In this document: in pieces, positions 24,165-37,659 of the stretch
Layout of the letters: each line of letters begins with the position of its first letter
How positions within the stretch are numbered: the first letter of the stretch is position 1
NCBI GenBank assembly: GCA_000149265.1
Contig: CH003410.1
Span: 21,977-85,976, forward strand
Origin: Ciona savignyi
Lineage: Eukaryota > Chordata > Ascidiacea > Phlebobranchia > Cionidae
Length of the DNA stretch: 64,000 nucleotides
Direction: 5' to 3'
Notes under the pieces: generated by a model
What the model saw: the letters and a program-made list of their open reading frames with translations, nothing else
What the model was told of the DNA's origin: nothing
Databases searched by the model: none
Made by a program: the position numbers and the translations under genes

Positions 24165-27100
24165 ATGATGTACGAAGATTTTGTGCGATTAGAAGATGAA
24201 CGTCAAGAAAAATTCCGCAAAATAAAGGTAACTTTATATGATGAAATAATTTATACGTGTTTAATGTCTGGTTATGCTGTTTGACCTTATTGTGTAAAAT
24301 TAAAGTTTAAAGTGTTCTATACATGTCCGAAAACTACGTTTTCAGTGGAATTTGGTAGTATAAGGACAAGGGTAAGAGTTAAAGAAATACGGATAAACCA
24401 GCACTTTATAATATTAGTCTGATATTGTTAATAACCAGTTTGTGACCATCCTGAACAGGACACGGCTGGTATAGTTGTCAACGTGATAACAGGAAGGTGT
24501 TTTATGAATCATGTCTGCGTTCTGTCAAACCGACCTATTTTAACTAGAAACTGGCCATAATTTCAAATAACAACATATGCGCATATTACATACATCATTC
24601 GCAAACCAATTCAATGTAGCTTACACAACTGCGGAAATAAAACGGCCACTTATCTATATACATTGAATGAATAATAGCTAAGTATTTCAAATATATGCGT
24701 TTAATTTGTGCAGGTATACAAAAAGCGATTGGGTTTCGTACCTATGCTTCACATACTGCTTAATTTTGATATAATCATATATGTAAAGTGCGATTGGTTC
24801 ATGTACTTATGTTTCGCATTCTGCTTAATATACTTTGACCAAGCATTTGTACGGAATGGTTAGAGATGAAGTTCACTGTGAAATCAGTAAACTCGTGCTA
24901 AAATTTCGATTGGCAGAGCTAAAGCAAAATAATGTTCTTAAGACATCCGATTTGTGCAAGCGTGTTGCCAGATGGTTAACGCGACCGATAAATATACCAA
25001 ACTTTATACAAAAAAACAGCCTTGGCAAAGAGCTCAAATAGACCTAATTAATAGTTTTCCCACACAGCGTTGCCTCGTAATGTTGTTATTTATTAAACCA
25101 CCCAGAACTAAGCATGTAGTAGATTTGTTCTTACGTTAAGCTATTCAACTATATATTTGCCAAAACAGGTGCCGTACAAACCGACAACCAGTCTCACCAT
25201 TACATTACTGGAATGTAGAAATATCTCCGACTCCCGTTTTAGTGATTTTTGTGAGTATGCGGGTTTCATTTTAAAATGGAATAAATAGAAATATGACAAT
25301 ATAATGTTGGGTACTCTATTGTTCTTGAATTGCGGACTGTTTGACATCATTTGTGCGTGAACGTAATACGACCTTACTAATCGTTTCCGGTACTTGTTTT
25401 TTCACTGTGGTATACTAACATCTTAAATAAAACTAACATTAGTGTTTTGGTTATAATCACCGGTTTATAAAGTGATGTTAAAATTACCCGATGAAGTAAT
25501 GCACGTATAGAGCAACCCATTAAGATATCCCATGTAAAAATAAAATCCCGAGTCCACATACAAGTCCTTCTACTCGACCTAAAAGGTTCTAAATTGATCT
25601 CTAAATTTGTTTGGTTGTCAAAAAATCAATTCAAATATATAGCTGGATCATTTTTTTAATTGAATAAGCTATATGAGATCAAATGACAAGGGGACTGGTC
25701 GGAAGTTCTATTTTTATGCTGTCTATGTTACCGGATGACATTTCACATTTCATGGAATGGCTACATTCCCTCGATTGGTTATAACTTAATGCGGCATACA
25801 TGATGCAAGTGCAAACATGTCAAACAAATCGATCAGTCTCCGAGTATACGGTCACACTGTCGCAACGTCAACGCGACCGATACATATTCTAATTATATTC
25901 AACAAAAACCATACTCGTATTCCGATACACATTCACCATATTCCATATTCGTATCCCTAATTAACATAAACGATCTTGGTAACGAGCCCAACAGGTTCAA
26001 TTCAAATCCTCATTATAGATTCTTATACAATATCGAGAAAGTAAACCAGTCTTCAAATTTAGTTGACACTCCCGACCCAAAGTTTCGCGTGAGTTGCCCC
26101 ACCCTTCCTGCGCCCAACCAGTTCGATACAAAGAGTGGGGATGACGTCACCAGTTACGTCATCAACGAAACATTCAAGTTCGTGATACCAGATACAATGG
26201 AGCAGAGCGACGACATCCCACTTCATGTAAACTTGCTAGTTGTCGAATATTGGAATTTAAGTTGGAATATGTTAATCATGTTTATCTCTGTGGATAAAAA
26301 TACATGTGCTGTAAAAGCGATCGTAAGATTACCGCATCCATACAGTCGGCTGGTCAAATATAGTTAAAAGGTTATGGTTGTATTTATTCGCAATGCTTGA
26401 TTTGTTATAGTGATCGTGCGGTTGAGTACAGCTAATGAGATTATGCCTAAGTAATGTATTTAAAGGCTTGTTTACCACACTGATCTCATGACCATCTGGT
26501 TCGGGTGTTTCGATCTCATAACCACTCGGTTGACGGTTCATTCAGTGTACACTAAGCCACGTCTGTGTGAACCAAGGCCGGCTCGTAAACATCTATAAAA
26601 ACGGACTTAATTGCAAGCTGTCTTGATTCGTAACATTTATCTGATAAAAATATTTATATTCAACGCCATAAATAAAAAAGCGCAAGGCGCGGTATCACAC
26701 GGGCAATGTCGCCATCCAGTAGGGTTACCGGAGGTATTGTAGAATGTTATTTAACCTAAGGCAAAGTGTGCAAAATCCGGTTGGTTTAAAATTACCCATC
26801 TTCCAGTTGGCAGGCGCTTCAGCTGCCTAGGCAAACCGACAAATCGATAAAGTTAAAATCAACACAATAAACCTATACAGCTAATCGGCTATCCTAATTG
26901 TCTGTAAACTATGTTGAGATACTGCAATGACTGCCTGAATTTCCACGAAAAACATCGTATCACTGTTAAAGTTAAATGTGTTTCTAGATAACTGTAATTG
27001 ATGTTGACGTGGTGTCAGATGATGTTATCGCCAAAGCAGCTTTGAACATTTCGCATTATCCGACAAATGGAAAAGACGAATTTCTTACAATAAATTTTGG

Positions 27101-30100
27101 AACGGTAAGCAGTTTTATGCATATTGATATGTAAGAAAAAATAACAAAAATATATCGATTAATAAGTTGTTGGGTTTTTGTCCCAAATGACGTGCGCTAG
27201 AGTGTATGTATGTTTTTTTGTATTTATCTTTCGTAAAAGTAATTAATATTGGCGCATTATGGTCATATGTAGGCCTATAGAACGGGGTTTTCCCATAATA
27301 TAATGCACAAAACGTTGCTGTAGTTTATGAATTGAATATGTAAATTATTTAGCTGCCGTCGTATTTAAATACTGATTTCATTTGATATGTAACATTTATT
27401 TTACCCGTCGTATTTGAATTACTGATGTCTTTTTACAGCACGGTGAGCTTGATATAATCCTGAACAAAACATATCGGTAAGTGGTGGACATCAAAACTTG
27501 TATTTTTACATTATAAAACCACGCGTCTTTAGCTATGATGTGCAGTTTACAAAATATGCAAACTCGGTATCCTTATATTGATGGGTAACAAATAGGGCAA
27601 CAGATATTGTGGAACAAAAATCCACGTTTACTAAAATTTGTCTTTAAAATTGTTGTAGGTGTTTTAAAATTGTATGGTACCGGGCTCAATGGGAACACGT
27701 TTAAATAAAATTAAAGCACGCAAATATGAAATTATACTGCAATAAGGCACACTCTTGATAGTGTAACTGTAAATTGTAGAAAAAAAACAATTTCAATAAA
27801 ATATTGCGATTTCTATAAAAGGTTATAGTGAAAACACTGACATTATATTGGCTGTTTTGTTTCCGATTCAAATTTGTTACAAAACATCCGGCCGTGAGGC
27901 CGTTAAACGATCGATACGCACACCAATACCAATTGTACACAAAAACGATCGTAATGAACCCACTAACGAATCGTAACCTGTGTTACATAGCTCTTAACGA
28001 AGTGTATAAAATGCTTGTATTGATGTGAGCAGCATAAAAACACAACCACCTAAAACATAATACAACAGGTCATATAAAAGCAAATAGGCGGTAAAGTGCC
28101 GGAAAAGATAACAATAAAAGCACAGGTAATTTTATTATCAAGAGTTGGCTACTAGGCCATCATCAAGTAATCACGTACCAAGATAAGAAATTGCAACATA
28201 TGTACCCGATAGACAAATGATTTTTATAAATTTTCTATTTTATCACCCATTTTCCGAAGGACCACACCAGATTTTCGTGTTGGACATGAACTTCATCCTG
28301 CAGAACGAGAGTTTCGTAAGAAAAGAATTCCAAAAGTATTTGACGCTCTCCGTAAAGTTATGGGGGAAGACAGTCCAAAAAACTATCTCGAGGTAATTAT
28401 AAATTTCTTAGTACTTATTTACTAAAGGTTAAACATTGTCATAAAAGACAACTCCGTCGTCTTGCTCAAGTTTGTGTTTGGAAAGCTAATTAATATATTT
28501 CTCTATGATCCGTTTATTTAATTTTTAAACGTGTTTCGTTTCGAATTTACAACCAATTTATCACTAGATCTTTGGAAACAATTCGACACTAGCAGACCGT
28601 TTGGAACAATTTGACACTAGACCGTTTGGATAAATTTGACACTTGACATTTTGGATCAATTTGACACTAGATCATTTGAATCAATTTGACACTAGACCTT
28701 TTGAATAAATTTGACACAAGACCTATTGGATAAATTTGACACTAGACCTTTTGAATCAATTTGACACTATATATCTTTTGGATAAATTTGACACAAGACC
28801 TATTGGATAAATTTGACACTAGACCTTTTGAATCAATTTGACACTATATATCTTTTGGATTAATTTGACACTAGACCTTTTGGGTCATTTTGACAAATGA
28901 TCATTTTGTCATCCATTTTAAACTAAATTATGTACATTAATCTTCGGTGCTGAGTATTTGGCAACACGTAAGCTAATGCCATCCACTTGTTAATCCCTTA
29001 TTCACCAAGGTTTTCTATATGATCCAATGTCCACAAGACGACACTCTTGTTTTTGTATATGCTCATGTGTGTGTCTTATTTGCATACATGTATGTCTCAA
29101 TCGCATTAACCTTACGGGCACTCAATCGCTTACCGACGAATTAGACCCGATTTTAACAGATCATTATGAATCGGTTTTGCTTTACATTCGCCAAGTTTTG
29201 AACTCATGATGGGCTCGTCACCAGGACCGTTTTTTGTATAAGAGTCGGTATATGTATCGGTAACGTTAACCATTCGGCGACACGACCGTACTCCACCAAT
29301 TTTGTTTACATCAGACTCCTACTATATCTCTGACGTCATCCGGCGGCGGTTTTCGAGCGTCTGTTGGCCTGAGTGGGGCAATGGAAGCTTTTAAAGACAT
29401 CGGGCTCCTGGATTCTTTCATGTACACTGCTGGCATTTCTGGTTCTGCATGGTAGGATTGTTTTAACAATACTAATGTCAGCAAATTGTACATTATGAAT
29501 AATTGCGTGTTACTGTATAACATTATGAATAATTGCGTGTTACTGTATAAATGGAATAATTGCTGAAAACGCTGATGCTTTTACCGATTAAGCCCTCATG
29601 CAGAAGAGTAATAAGTTTGCTGAAAACGGTTGATTGACGATGACACATTGAATTTGGACTAATATCCAGCGAATTGGCAGTTGTGTGCAATAGAAAGGCA
29701 CACGTGCATATCGTTACACGGTTGACACAAACGATCGATCAGTCTGCATTAATCTGCGTATGTCTCTTCGGCATGATAGCCTAATGGGTAAAAGCATCAG
29801 TGGTTTGCAGACAGCTGAAAGGTTAAGGTTCAAAACCAGAAGCTGCTGGACCGTTGTGCTCTTCGATGCGGCATTTTTAAAGGTTTACACACTGAAATAA
29901 AAATATCTATGAACAAAACTTGGAAATAGCTTTAAATGTAATCTGACGAATACCAGAGTGCTGACGCCTCGTGGATTTTCCCATTTTCAGAGATAAGAAA
30001 TACTTAACCTAACAAGCAGTGCTAAACGCTATTCTCATATGTATTACAGGTACTTCTTGACAGCTTATCACAAATTTAAAATGGAACCAAGGGAAGTGTC

Positions 30101-33100
30101 TGGGTTCATAAAGAACCTGAAGCAGAGAATAATGCAAAAATGGCTATCTACAGCATTTGACGTCATTTTTAACGGAGAAGTATTGTAAGTACAAAAACAT
30201 GTCAAGGAATTAAAGATACTTGTGCCTAAAATCACATCTGATTAATTTTCTAGTTGGTTAATTAATAGGACTATAGCAGGGTCGTGAACAAAAATGTTGC
30301 CTGATTCGTGACATTGCGCTTTATATATATATATATCCTTTATTCGGTAGATACAGGGAAAGTCACGTTATTGGAACAGTTTCAAATCCATGATTCTCTA
30401 GTCACACGATTCAATTAAAAAAATGGCTGCTGTATGTGCATCGGTTGCACTTGTCAATTTCAGTGACGCAACTGATTTAAAACACAACAAACATAAGGAA
30501 CTCGCCGGCTGACAGTTAGAAAATCGTTTCAACTGCCTCCGCTGCGACAACTTTATGATTTATTTTTAAAAACCATTGGGTCAACGGTTAACTAATGCGT
30601 ATATTAACAATCTAGTATCAAAACACATGGGATAAACGATTAACTAATGCATATATTAACAATCTAGTATCAAAACACATGTGATTAACAGTTAAGTAAT
30701 GCATATATTAACAATCCATAGTGATTTTGTAAAAGACAAAGAAACGTACGGGCAACCTACATCGTTCGTCGATTTTTTTGGATATTTAGTTGGCACTTCT
30801 TTGCTCGGAGAGAACGTAAGTTGTATTTTTAAGGGTTGTTTTTGTGGATTGAAGTGGCACAAAACAGATATCTAAATTGATATTCCAAATTTTGGACTTT
30901 AACTTAATTCTTTTCATTCCAACACGTTCTTATTTCCGAAACGTATTAATTAAACCATTACTCCAACTGAAGTAAAGTATTTTGGTCCAAAAACGATTTA
31001 AAGCCACATTCCGATTAGCAGTTTTTTTCCTGCAGGATAGATTTCGAAAAATGTCGGACATCCAAGATTACGTGGGTAAAGCAGATGTACCCTATCCTGT
31101 GGTGGCAATGCTGCACGTCAAGAACAATAAACTGGCTTCCAAATTTCACGGTAAACACGTTGGAAGATCCATTTCATTTTAAAAATTAGATATTAATCAA
31201 AAACAATGAGTTGGCTAACGGATATATAATTCGTTATCACATTACAAAAGTAAATGAAGCAGTTTCTGTTTTGCAGTAATGGAGAATGACATCCGTATGC
31301 AAAAAACATAAATTAAAATAACTAAAGCCTGTTTCAATCTTCTCTGTAACATTTTTATTAAATTATTTAAGTTTTGACCGCGATGTAGTCTCGTTTTTTT
31401 TTATCAGGCTCAGTTTTGAATCCAAAAGGGGATCGTCACTAACTATTTGTATATAGAAGTCGGTATATGTATCGGTAGCATTTACAATTCGGCCACACCA
31501 TCGTACAGCCGAGTCTGGTTTGGGCTCTTTACTTTTCTGATGTAGTTACATAGACGCCTATCGTTTGTTTCTTCATAATTGTGTTTTCAACGCAGCTTAC
31601 ATCGAATGCACTCCTCACGAGTACAGCTTTCCTGTATATGGCTACAGTATTCCTGATGAGTACTTCGGATCGGTTTGGAACGGGGGCTTTTTGGCGCGGC
31701 AGTGCCCAGAAATGTCCTTGCATTTTCTCCAGGGGACTGTTGGATGCGCTTTCTCGGTCATTTTTAACGCAGCGGCGACCGGGGAAACGTCACTAGAATT
31801 CAACAAGTATCTAGGTAAGACAGACTTTAAAATAGTGTACAGGTTAAGAACTTGATCTTACGGTAAATATACAGTTCTAAGTAAATTGTGACATTCGGTA
31901 TATTCTGTCTTAATCGTTTTAAAAATAAGGAAAACTCGGGCCTCGTGAGCATAGACGCACTACAAAAACATCTATCCATCCGCTTACTTGTCTGTGTGTG
32001 GACCGGGCCATAAGCATATAGACCCATTTGTTCTCTTATTCATGTTAATTGTAAAACTACAATTTATTTCCGTTAATATTTTTTGCTCATGCAAAACCGA
32101 TTTAGTTTACATACCGACAGAACAAGTACTTTTGTTCCTCTTTCATAAGGGTTTAAAAATAAAATAAAATTCGATCAATGCAAGCTGTAAACCTAAAAAA
32201 ACTCAATAACGTATTTGTTTCTTACAGATGAGCTACGTGTGAAAGGAAAGACTAAAACAAGCGACAACACGTCAACAAGTAGCATGGCAAAATACACGGT
32301 AAATGAATAGGCCCGCATATCCTGAATTTACAAACATTCTAGCAGAATAGCTTTTTGGCTTATTTCGTTGATTTTAAGCCGAACTGTAAAGTGGTCTTAA
32401 TATCGGTCGATATCAAGTCGGTTGTGCTATTGGTAAGGGCACATAGGTTACGTGTCTGAAACTTAGTAATGAGTTGAACTAAAACAACAGCAATGTTTTT
32501 TATACTCACCGAGTAACGTATTTTGCTAAACATGTAGAAAAAGAACGAAAACCGGTTTATTATTAGTATAGGATATTTATGTTTATTTCCGTGAATGGAA
32601 AAACCAAGGCGATTAATACACGGGCAATCGTTAGATCACCTCGCGCCTACCGTCGGGTTACCGAAGCTATTGCAGATTGTTGTATAAAATAGACACCTTC
32701 TTTAGACACCTTCAATTCAGTAGAATCCATTAATCCGCTGGTTTCAGGCAATGCCCGTAAAGCGCCTTGCCCAAGGACACAACAGACTAGTTAGAGACCA
32801 GTTTCGCACCTTCAACCTTTCGATTAAAAGGCGATGCACTACACCACCAGACTAACCGCTCGGATTGATTTTCTTACACGGGTTAGAAACCTCAAAAAAA
32901 GGACCAGAGTATTCTGCATATTCAAGTCTACAACTATTCACTTGTTTCAATTTTAGATTGAATCGGACGATGACTCGGATTCCGATGATTCTGACGATTC
33001 CGACAACGACACTGCTTCCATGGATAGCGATCATGACCCAGATACAGAATTAGGTGATTTATTTTTCGCTGGATCTGTTACTCATGTTTATCTTAATTGT

Positions 33101-36100
33101 ATCAAACGGAATTTTAGTTTTCGAAAGTTTTTTAATTATTGAAGGTATTTGAAGCAACATCGTTAGATACCTTTTTATACATTAAAAATAAAACGCGCGA
33201 AAATATTTTGAATATTCGTCCTTTTAATTCGTAACGCAACTTTCTTTAGAAATAGCTATGATTCTTTAACACTTACACATTTAAACTCCATTGTCTACTG
33301 TTAACATATTCTTATCGGTGTATCGTAACAAATTTTGCTACAAATTTAAAGTCACTTAAAAAATGTAAACATGAGATATACGGAGAAAGATAAATTATTC
33401 AATGCAAATTTCTCTCAGGCCATGATACATACAAATTAAATATTGTTGTCTTGTACTTTTTGCCAGTAATCTTTAAACGGATTTGTTTTTGTAAAATATC
33501 CAAATTAAACAACTACTATTTCCAGATGTCCCCAACGGCGAGGGAGTAAATTCGAAAAGAGAAGCAAGTTTTCTATCTCTTATAGCAGAAAAATTAAAGT
33601 TAGTCAATGTTTAATAGCTTCTTTCGTAACTTTATCACAACCCACCAAACTAGTGTGCCCGACAATCTACAGGCAGTCTTCAAGATCCCGTTATATGAAA
33701 TTAAAATAATTCTACGGTTATTATGTAACTATTATTAAAACTCTTGGTTGAGTAAGTTACCCTCTAATCGATTTTAAACAACTGATTAGTTTTTATTCCC
33801 AAACCTCGTGGGGTTGATAAACATTGAAGTGACAATACTAACCTTACGTTTTCTGGTTAACTATAGGTTGTTCACTCTTCTGGCGCTTGGTTTTGTGCCT
33901 AAACAAAATGTTAAATCGCGTTAAAATCCAGTTTGGGTGGAAATATTTAGGTTGTTTTTTATCCTTCTTTTTTAAAATTGCAAAGTAAGATTTCTGCAAA
34001 TGCAAATTAAATATTTCACGCAGAAATACTGTTCTGTTCAATCACCGTGGAGTATTCTTAGGAAGAACGGCCAAATATTTTAATCCCGTCCGAGGACTAA
34101 ACGACATTAAAGCTCATTATCTCAATCCGATTGGGGAGCCGGAATACCTTGGTCGTAAGTATTACAGCATGCGAATCTTAGAACACGTTAAAGGTATAAA
34201 TATATATATCAACGTAAGTAATAAATTTATTTTCTTGAGCCACTTTAACGAGCTTTATAAAAATATATACCGCTTGGTTAGTGGACGACAGCATTTCTGA
34301 ATGGCAGGGTAAATATTTGGCTACACGTAATCGATATAATATAATAAACCAAAACTCAATACAAAATAGTTTATAAAACAGTGATTCTTAAACTTGTTGG
34401 AGGTACCGAACCCCGCAAGTTTAATGCGGGCATTCACCCGAACCCTTCGTTGAAATTAAAAAAAAATCTGCGTAATATATCTGCAAAATATATCTGCGTG
34501 TGTATACTTATCCTAATCTCCGCTGAACCCCTGATACTGACTCATCGAACCCCTGGGGTTCGATTGAACCCAGTTTAAGAACAACTGTTATAAAATATCT
34601 GACAATGGCATCGAACGGTATCGTTTTGTATGGGCAAATCATAATTGTCACAACACAGATGGGTAATTATTATATTATGTTGGGTAAACAATCAAGTTTT
34701 ATTGCTTTGTATATTAAATATATAATACCTTCTTCCTTTGTGTCTTATGATTGCCTTTATGTCTATGCCATGCAGGCGACATAGTGTGGCATAACAAAAT
34801 GTTTAACAAACTAAAAAAAAAACATATAGTATAATCTATCTTGTACTGGTCAATTTAATTGCTACCAGAATTATGAATTAAATAGTGCTACAAAAATTGT
34901 AAACTTTCAAGCAGAGATAAAGTAATTTTCCTGATTTAAAATGTAAATAGGGTAAAAATGTAAGAATGTTAACAGGTTTTAATTAAACTGTTTGAAAGTT
35001 AAAACACGAATGACATTTGCATTTCAGCCGACCAGGAAGAGTTAACTAAAAGGCTCCGAATCAAATCACGAAAAGCAATGTCAATTCGGAGAAAAGTTAT
35101 ATCAGTGGTGGATGCAGGTAAATTTTGGCTAAATTTGTTATTAGGATGAGGAGAGAGAAGGATATTCATCTTTATTCTAGTGAATGGGAAAACCAAGGGG
35201 GTTTACACACGGGCAATCGTCAGATCACCTCGCGCCCATCGTCGGGTCACCGGAGCTATTTCAATGTGTTGTATATATATAATAGACACGTTCCTTTAAT
35301 TTGGTAGAAACTATTAATCCACTAGGTTCAGGCAATGTCCGTAAAGTGCCTTGCCTAAGGAAACAACCGACTAGCTAGCGACCAGTTTCGCACCTGCAAC
35401 CTTTCGATTGAAAGGCGACGCACTTAACCGTTAGACTAACGGGCCGGACTATTACTATCCAATATAGTTTAAAATCGACAAAAAAGGCACGTTTTCGATT
35501 GTAATAGCTATTTTAATGCCGCGAGTTGTCGTTAATACCCAAATGGTAAAACAAGTTCCGAAATTCTATTATGGCAGTACGGGACCAATACGACTTCTAT
35601 ATACAACTTCTATACACACACAAAAACAGTCCTTGTGAATAGCCCATAATGGGTTTCGAAACTTAGCTCGGTAAAAATTCTATTATGGCAATTTAAAGTG
35701 CAGATAAAATCTATTTTTTATATTTTTTACTATGGTTTTCTGAACTTTTACAGGTGTATTATGCAATGTACCAACAGACGTTATGCTACGACCACAAAGA
35801 GCAACAGATGTCTTGATAGTTACCGACTTCAGTGGTTCTCCTTCGGATGACAAAATGGATTATTCGGTAGTTTAACAATAGTAGCCTATATGCGGTAACA
35901 TTCCGAAAGAAAAGCCAGAGAAGCTTGGGTGTTTTTATTTAATAAAATGCATTAGATAAATTTATCGACAAAACGGGTATAAGTGAATGCAACATTAATA
36001 TCGTATTACACAGAGCGCCCACCCGCTTAAAAAAACATGGAGAGATAGGGCTTTTCGCATTGTTTCAGAAAACACTTATTTAAATACCATTACTAAGACA

Positions 36101-37544
36101 TCCGTTATATCCGCACACGCATGCAAATTTATTAAATTAAATTGGTAGAATGCCATGCAAAAGGCTTGAGTATTAAAATATTGTCTTGTAAAAGCATACT
36201 TCTACAAGTGCTTGTTGCATATATTTTATCAATCTAAAATAAGCCAGACCGCCAGATGAACTAACTGTTAGGAATTGGGCCTGTCATTTGATAATCTTTT
36301 TCCAGGCAAGGCGTGAGTAGTACTCGTTAAAAAAGCTAGCCATGTGTTAAACATATGCAAAACAATAGCCCGGTAATTCTACGGCCGGACAAGGTAATCT
36401 ACGCCCCTTTATTTTCGCACATCCATAGTCTGATTACATACCATCCCAAAACTAAGTAGAGTGCTATTTTATCCTTAAATGTATCCGGTTGCCTATGCTA
36501 TGTATGTAAGCCTTTGATTATAGCTGTAATTTAGCATGTCTAAAACGCTTACCGTTCCAGCAAATAATGGTGGCTGCAGTCCAAGCCTGGCAAAACGGGA
36601 TGAAGTTCCCTTCGATCAACTTTCAGAAGATGGTCAACCTTCCGCCGAAGGAGTGTATCGTGCTGGAGGACGTTAATGACGACGAATGCCCAATCGTCAT
36701 TTGGTTTACGCTGTGCAACAAAACTTTTAGAAACCTCAAGAACTTCAAACCAAGAAACAGTACAGAACGTTAGTAATAAAAAGGATTTTAAATATATTCA
36801 CAAATTTATGATCGAATTAAGTGCGATAGATCTTAAACTAAAAATATACTACTGGGTATATTTATCGTGATATTCCTTCTTATGCTTATGAATAGGTAAA
36901 TGCAGTTAGCGTTATTACCGGGTCATTCAAATTATATCGCGCTCACCGTCGGGTGAAAATACAGGGACAAGATAACAAAACAGTATAACAATCAGTAAGA
37001 CTACCAGAACGATTGTCGGCCGAATGGTTAACGCCCCGATTCAGTTATCGATTTCTGATTAAAAATCGTATCGTTCGCGGTTACCATTCGGCTACTCCAG
37101 TGTATTTAATTCACCATGTTACAGCGACGGACAACAACAAACGCAGGGATCAAAATATTCTTTAAAACTTCTCTTGTTTTACCAGCTATTCCGGATGGGG
37201 AGACTTTCAACGATTTTAACGTGTTCACAAAAGAGACAGCATATTCTACCTTCGATTTCGACTATACTGCTTTAGAGTTCGACCGTCTAAACGAGATGAT
37301 GTACCATACAATTACAAGTCATCTTAGTGTAAGTTTATTTTTGCTGAGAGGGATTTTAGATGACTTCAATCGGGCTTAAGGATAAAACAATTTGTTGTTT
37401 AATGCTCCAAATGAATAAGCAAAGTGGTTTTATTTGTTTTTGCTTTGTTGATTCTTTTTAAAAACTTGTCATTTTCACCAGACTATCAAGGATGTTTTGA
37501 AAAGAGCTACGGAGAAAAAGCGAAAGCGGTTAGCTGCAGTATAA
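24165..37544 (+). CDS. PLA2G4: Cytosolic phospholipase A2 (group IV)
   Basis: Nineteen exons: 24165-24227, ~25987-26226, 26988-27104, 27439-27476, 28260-28392, 29315-29451, 30050-30184, 30722-30815, 31036-31150, 31596-31814, 32228-32298, 32957-33053, 33526-33598, 34024-34154, 35028-35117, 35754-35866, 36561-36768, 37186-37328, 37482-37544. They join to about 759 aa (human cPLA2-alpha is 749). The enzyme binds membranes through Ca and releases sn-2 fatty acids such as arachidonate. An N-terminal C2 domain shows Ca-loop VDTPDP and IDVDVV. The catalytic part has oxyanion SGGGFRA, nucleophile Ser in AGISGSAW, and the Asp of the dyad in VVDAG. The acidic linker (ESDDDSDSDDSDDSDND), RPQRATDVLIVTDFS and the C-terminal helix follow family order. 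Exon 1 and the start of exon 2 (weak acceptor taacgag) are least certain. Group IVA-like is the best fit. Confidence 0.92.
24963..25040 (+). mobile_element. SINE-2 copy
   Basis: Starts agatggttaacgcgaccgat and ends near caaagagctcaaatag. In cPLA2 intron 1. It produces two short spurious open frames. Confidence 0.6.
28565..28900. repeat. ~25-bp minisatellite in cPLA2 intron
   Basis: About thirteen copies of a unit close to ccttttgaatcaatttgaca followed by ctaga. Some copies form a higher-order pair around the variant cactatatatcttttggat. Confidence 0.85.
29203..29292 (-). mobile_element. SINE-2 copy, antisense, next to a splice acceptor
   Basis: Reads gatgggctcgtcaccaggac through to attcggcgacacgaccgtac. 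It ends 22 bp before the cPLA2 exon that carries the catalytic Ser (29315). Confidence 0.65.
29769..29850 (+). mobile_element. tRNA-like sequence, probable SINE remnant
   Basis: Has an A-box-like tagcctaatgggtaaaagc and a B-box-like ggttcaaaacc at tRNA spacing, with tttgcag where an anticodon loop would sit. The acceptor ends do not pair, so a functional tRNA is unlikely. In cPLA2 intron 6. Confidence 0.4.
30578..30721. repeat. 52-bp tandem repeat that ends in a splice acceptor
   Basis: Markers ggttaactaatg (30586), gattaactaatg (30638) and agttaagtaatg (30690) give a 52-bp period, with about 2.7 copies. The third copy ends acaatccatag, the 3' splice site of the cPLA2 exon at 30722. Confidence 0.85.
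31404..31508 (-). mobile_element. SINE-2 copy, antisense
   Basis: ggctcagttttgaatccaaa to attcggccacaccatcgtac. It ends 87 bp before the cPLA2 exon at 31596. Confidence 0.6.
32569..32865 (-). mobile_element. SINE-1, full length
   Basis: In cPLA2 intron 11. It contains a local duplication of agacaccttc in the body and has a short, single-unit tail. Confidence 0.8.
34379..34587. mobile_element. hAT-type MITE, 209 bp
   Basis: Terminal inverted repeats cagtgattcttaaact and agtttaagaacaactg, flanked by 8-bp duplications ttataaaa at 34371-34378 and 34588-34595. Its interior (gaaccccgcaag) is unlike the 18072 element, so it is a separate family. In cPLA2 intron 14. Confidence 0.88.
35142..35449 (-). 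mobile_element. SINE-1, full length
   Basis: In cPLA2 intron 15. The tail is degraded to ggatgaggagagagaaggat; the body and head are well kept. Confidence 0.8.
35585..35672 (+). mobile_element. SINE-2 copy, 3' part
   Basis: Keeps acagtccttgtgaatagccc and the B-box-like aatgggtttcgaaactt. In cPLA2 intron 15, sense orientation. Confidence 0.5.
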
Positions 37545-37653
37545 GCAAGCTGCAATGCCTATATTGTTTTTATATTAAAGCTACCTGCTGCGCTATATAT
37601 ATATATATATATATTATATGGCTCTCGCATGCTACACTTCATATCACAGTTTT

Positions 37654-37659
37654 AATAAA
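37654..37659 (+). terminator. Candidate poly(A) signal of cPLA2
   Basis: AATAAA 110 bp after the cPLA2 stop codon, following an (AT)n tract at about 37598-37617. Confidence 0.5.

Noticed and set aside
24835..25139. Two overlapping plus-strand open frames
   Set aside because: They are generated partly by the SINE-2 at 24963-25040 and by a local ~65-bp duplication (cgattgg...ttatgtttcgcat). No splice or family support.
29769..29850. Possible functional tRNA-Cys gene
   Set aside because: A and B boxes and a GCA-like loop are present, but the acceptor stem does not pair and the D and anticodon stems are poor.
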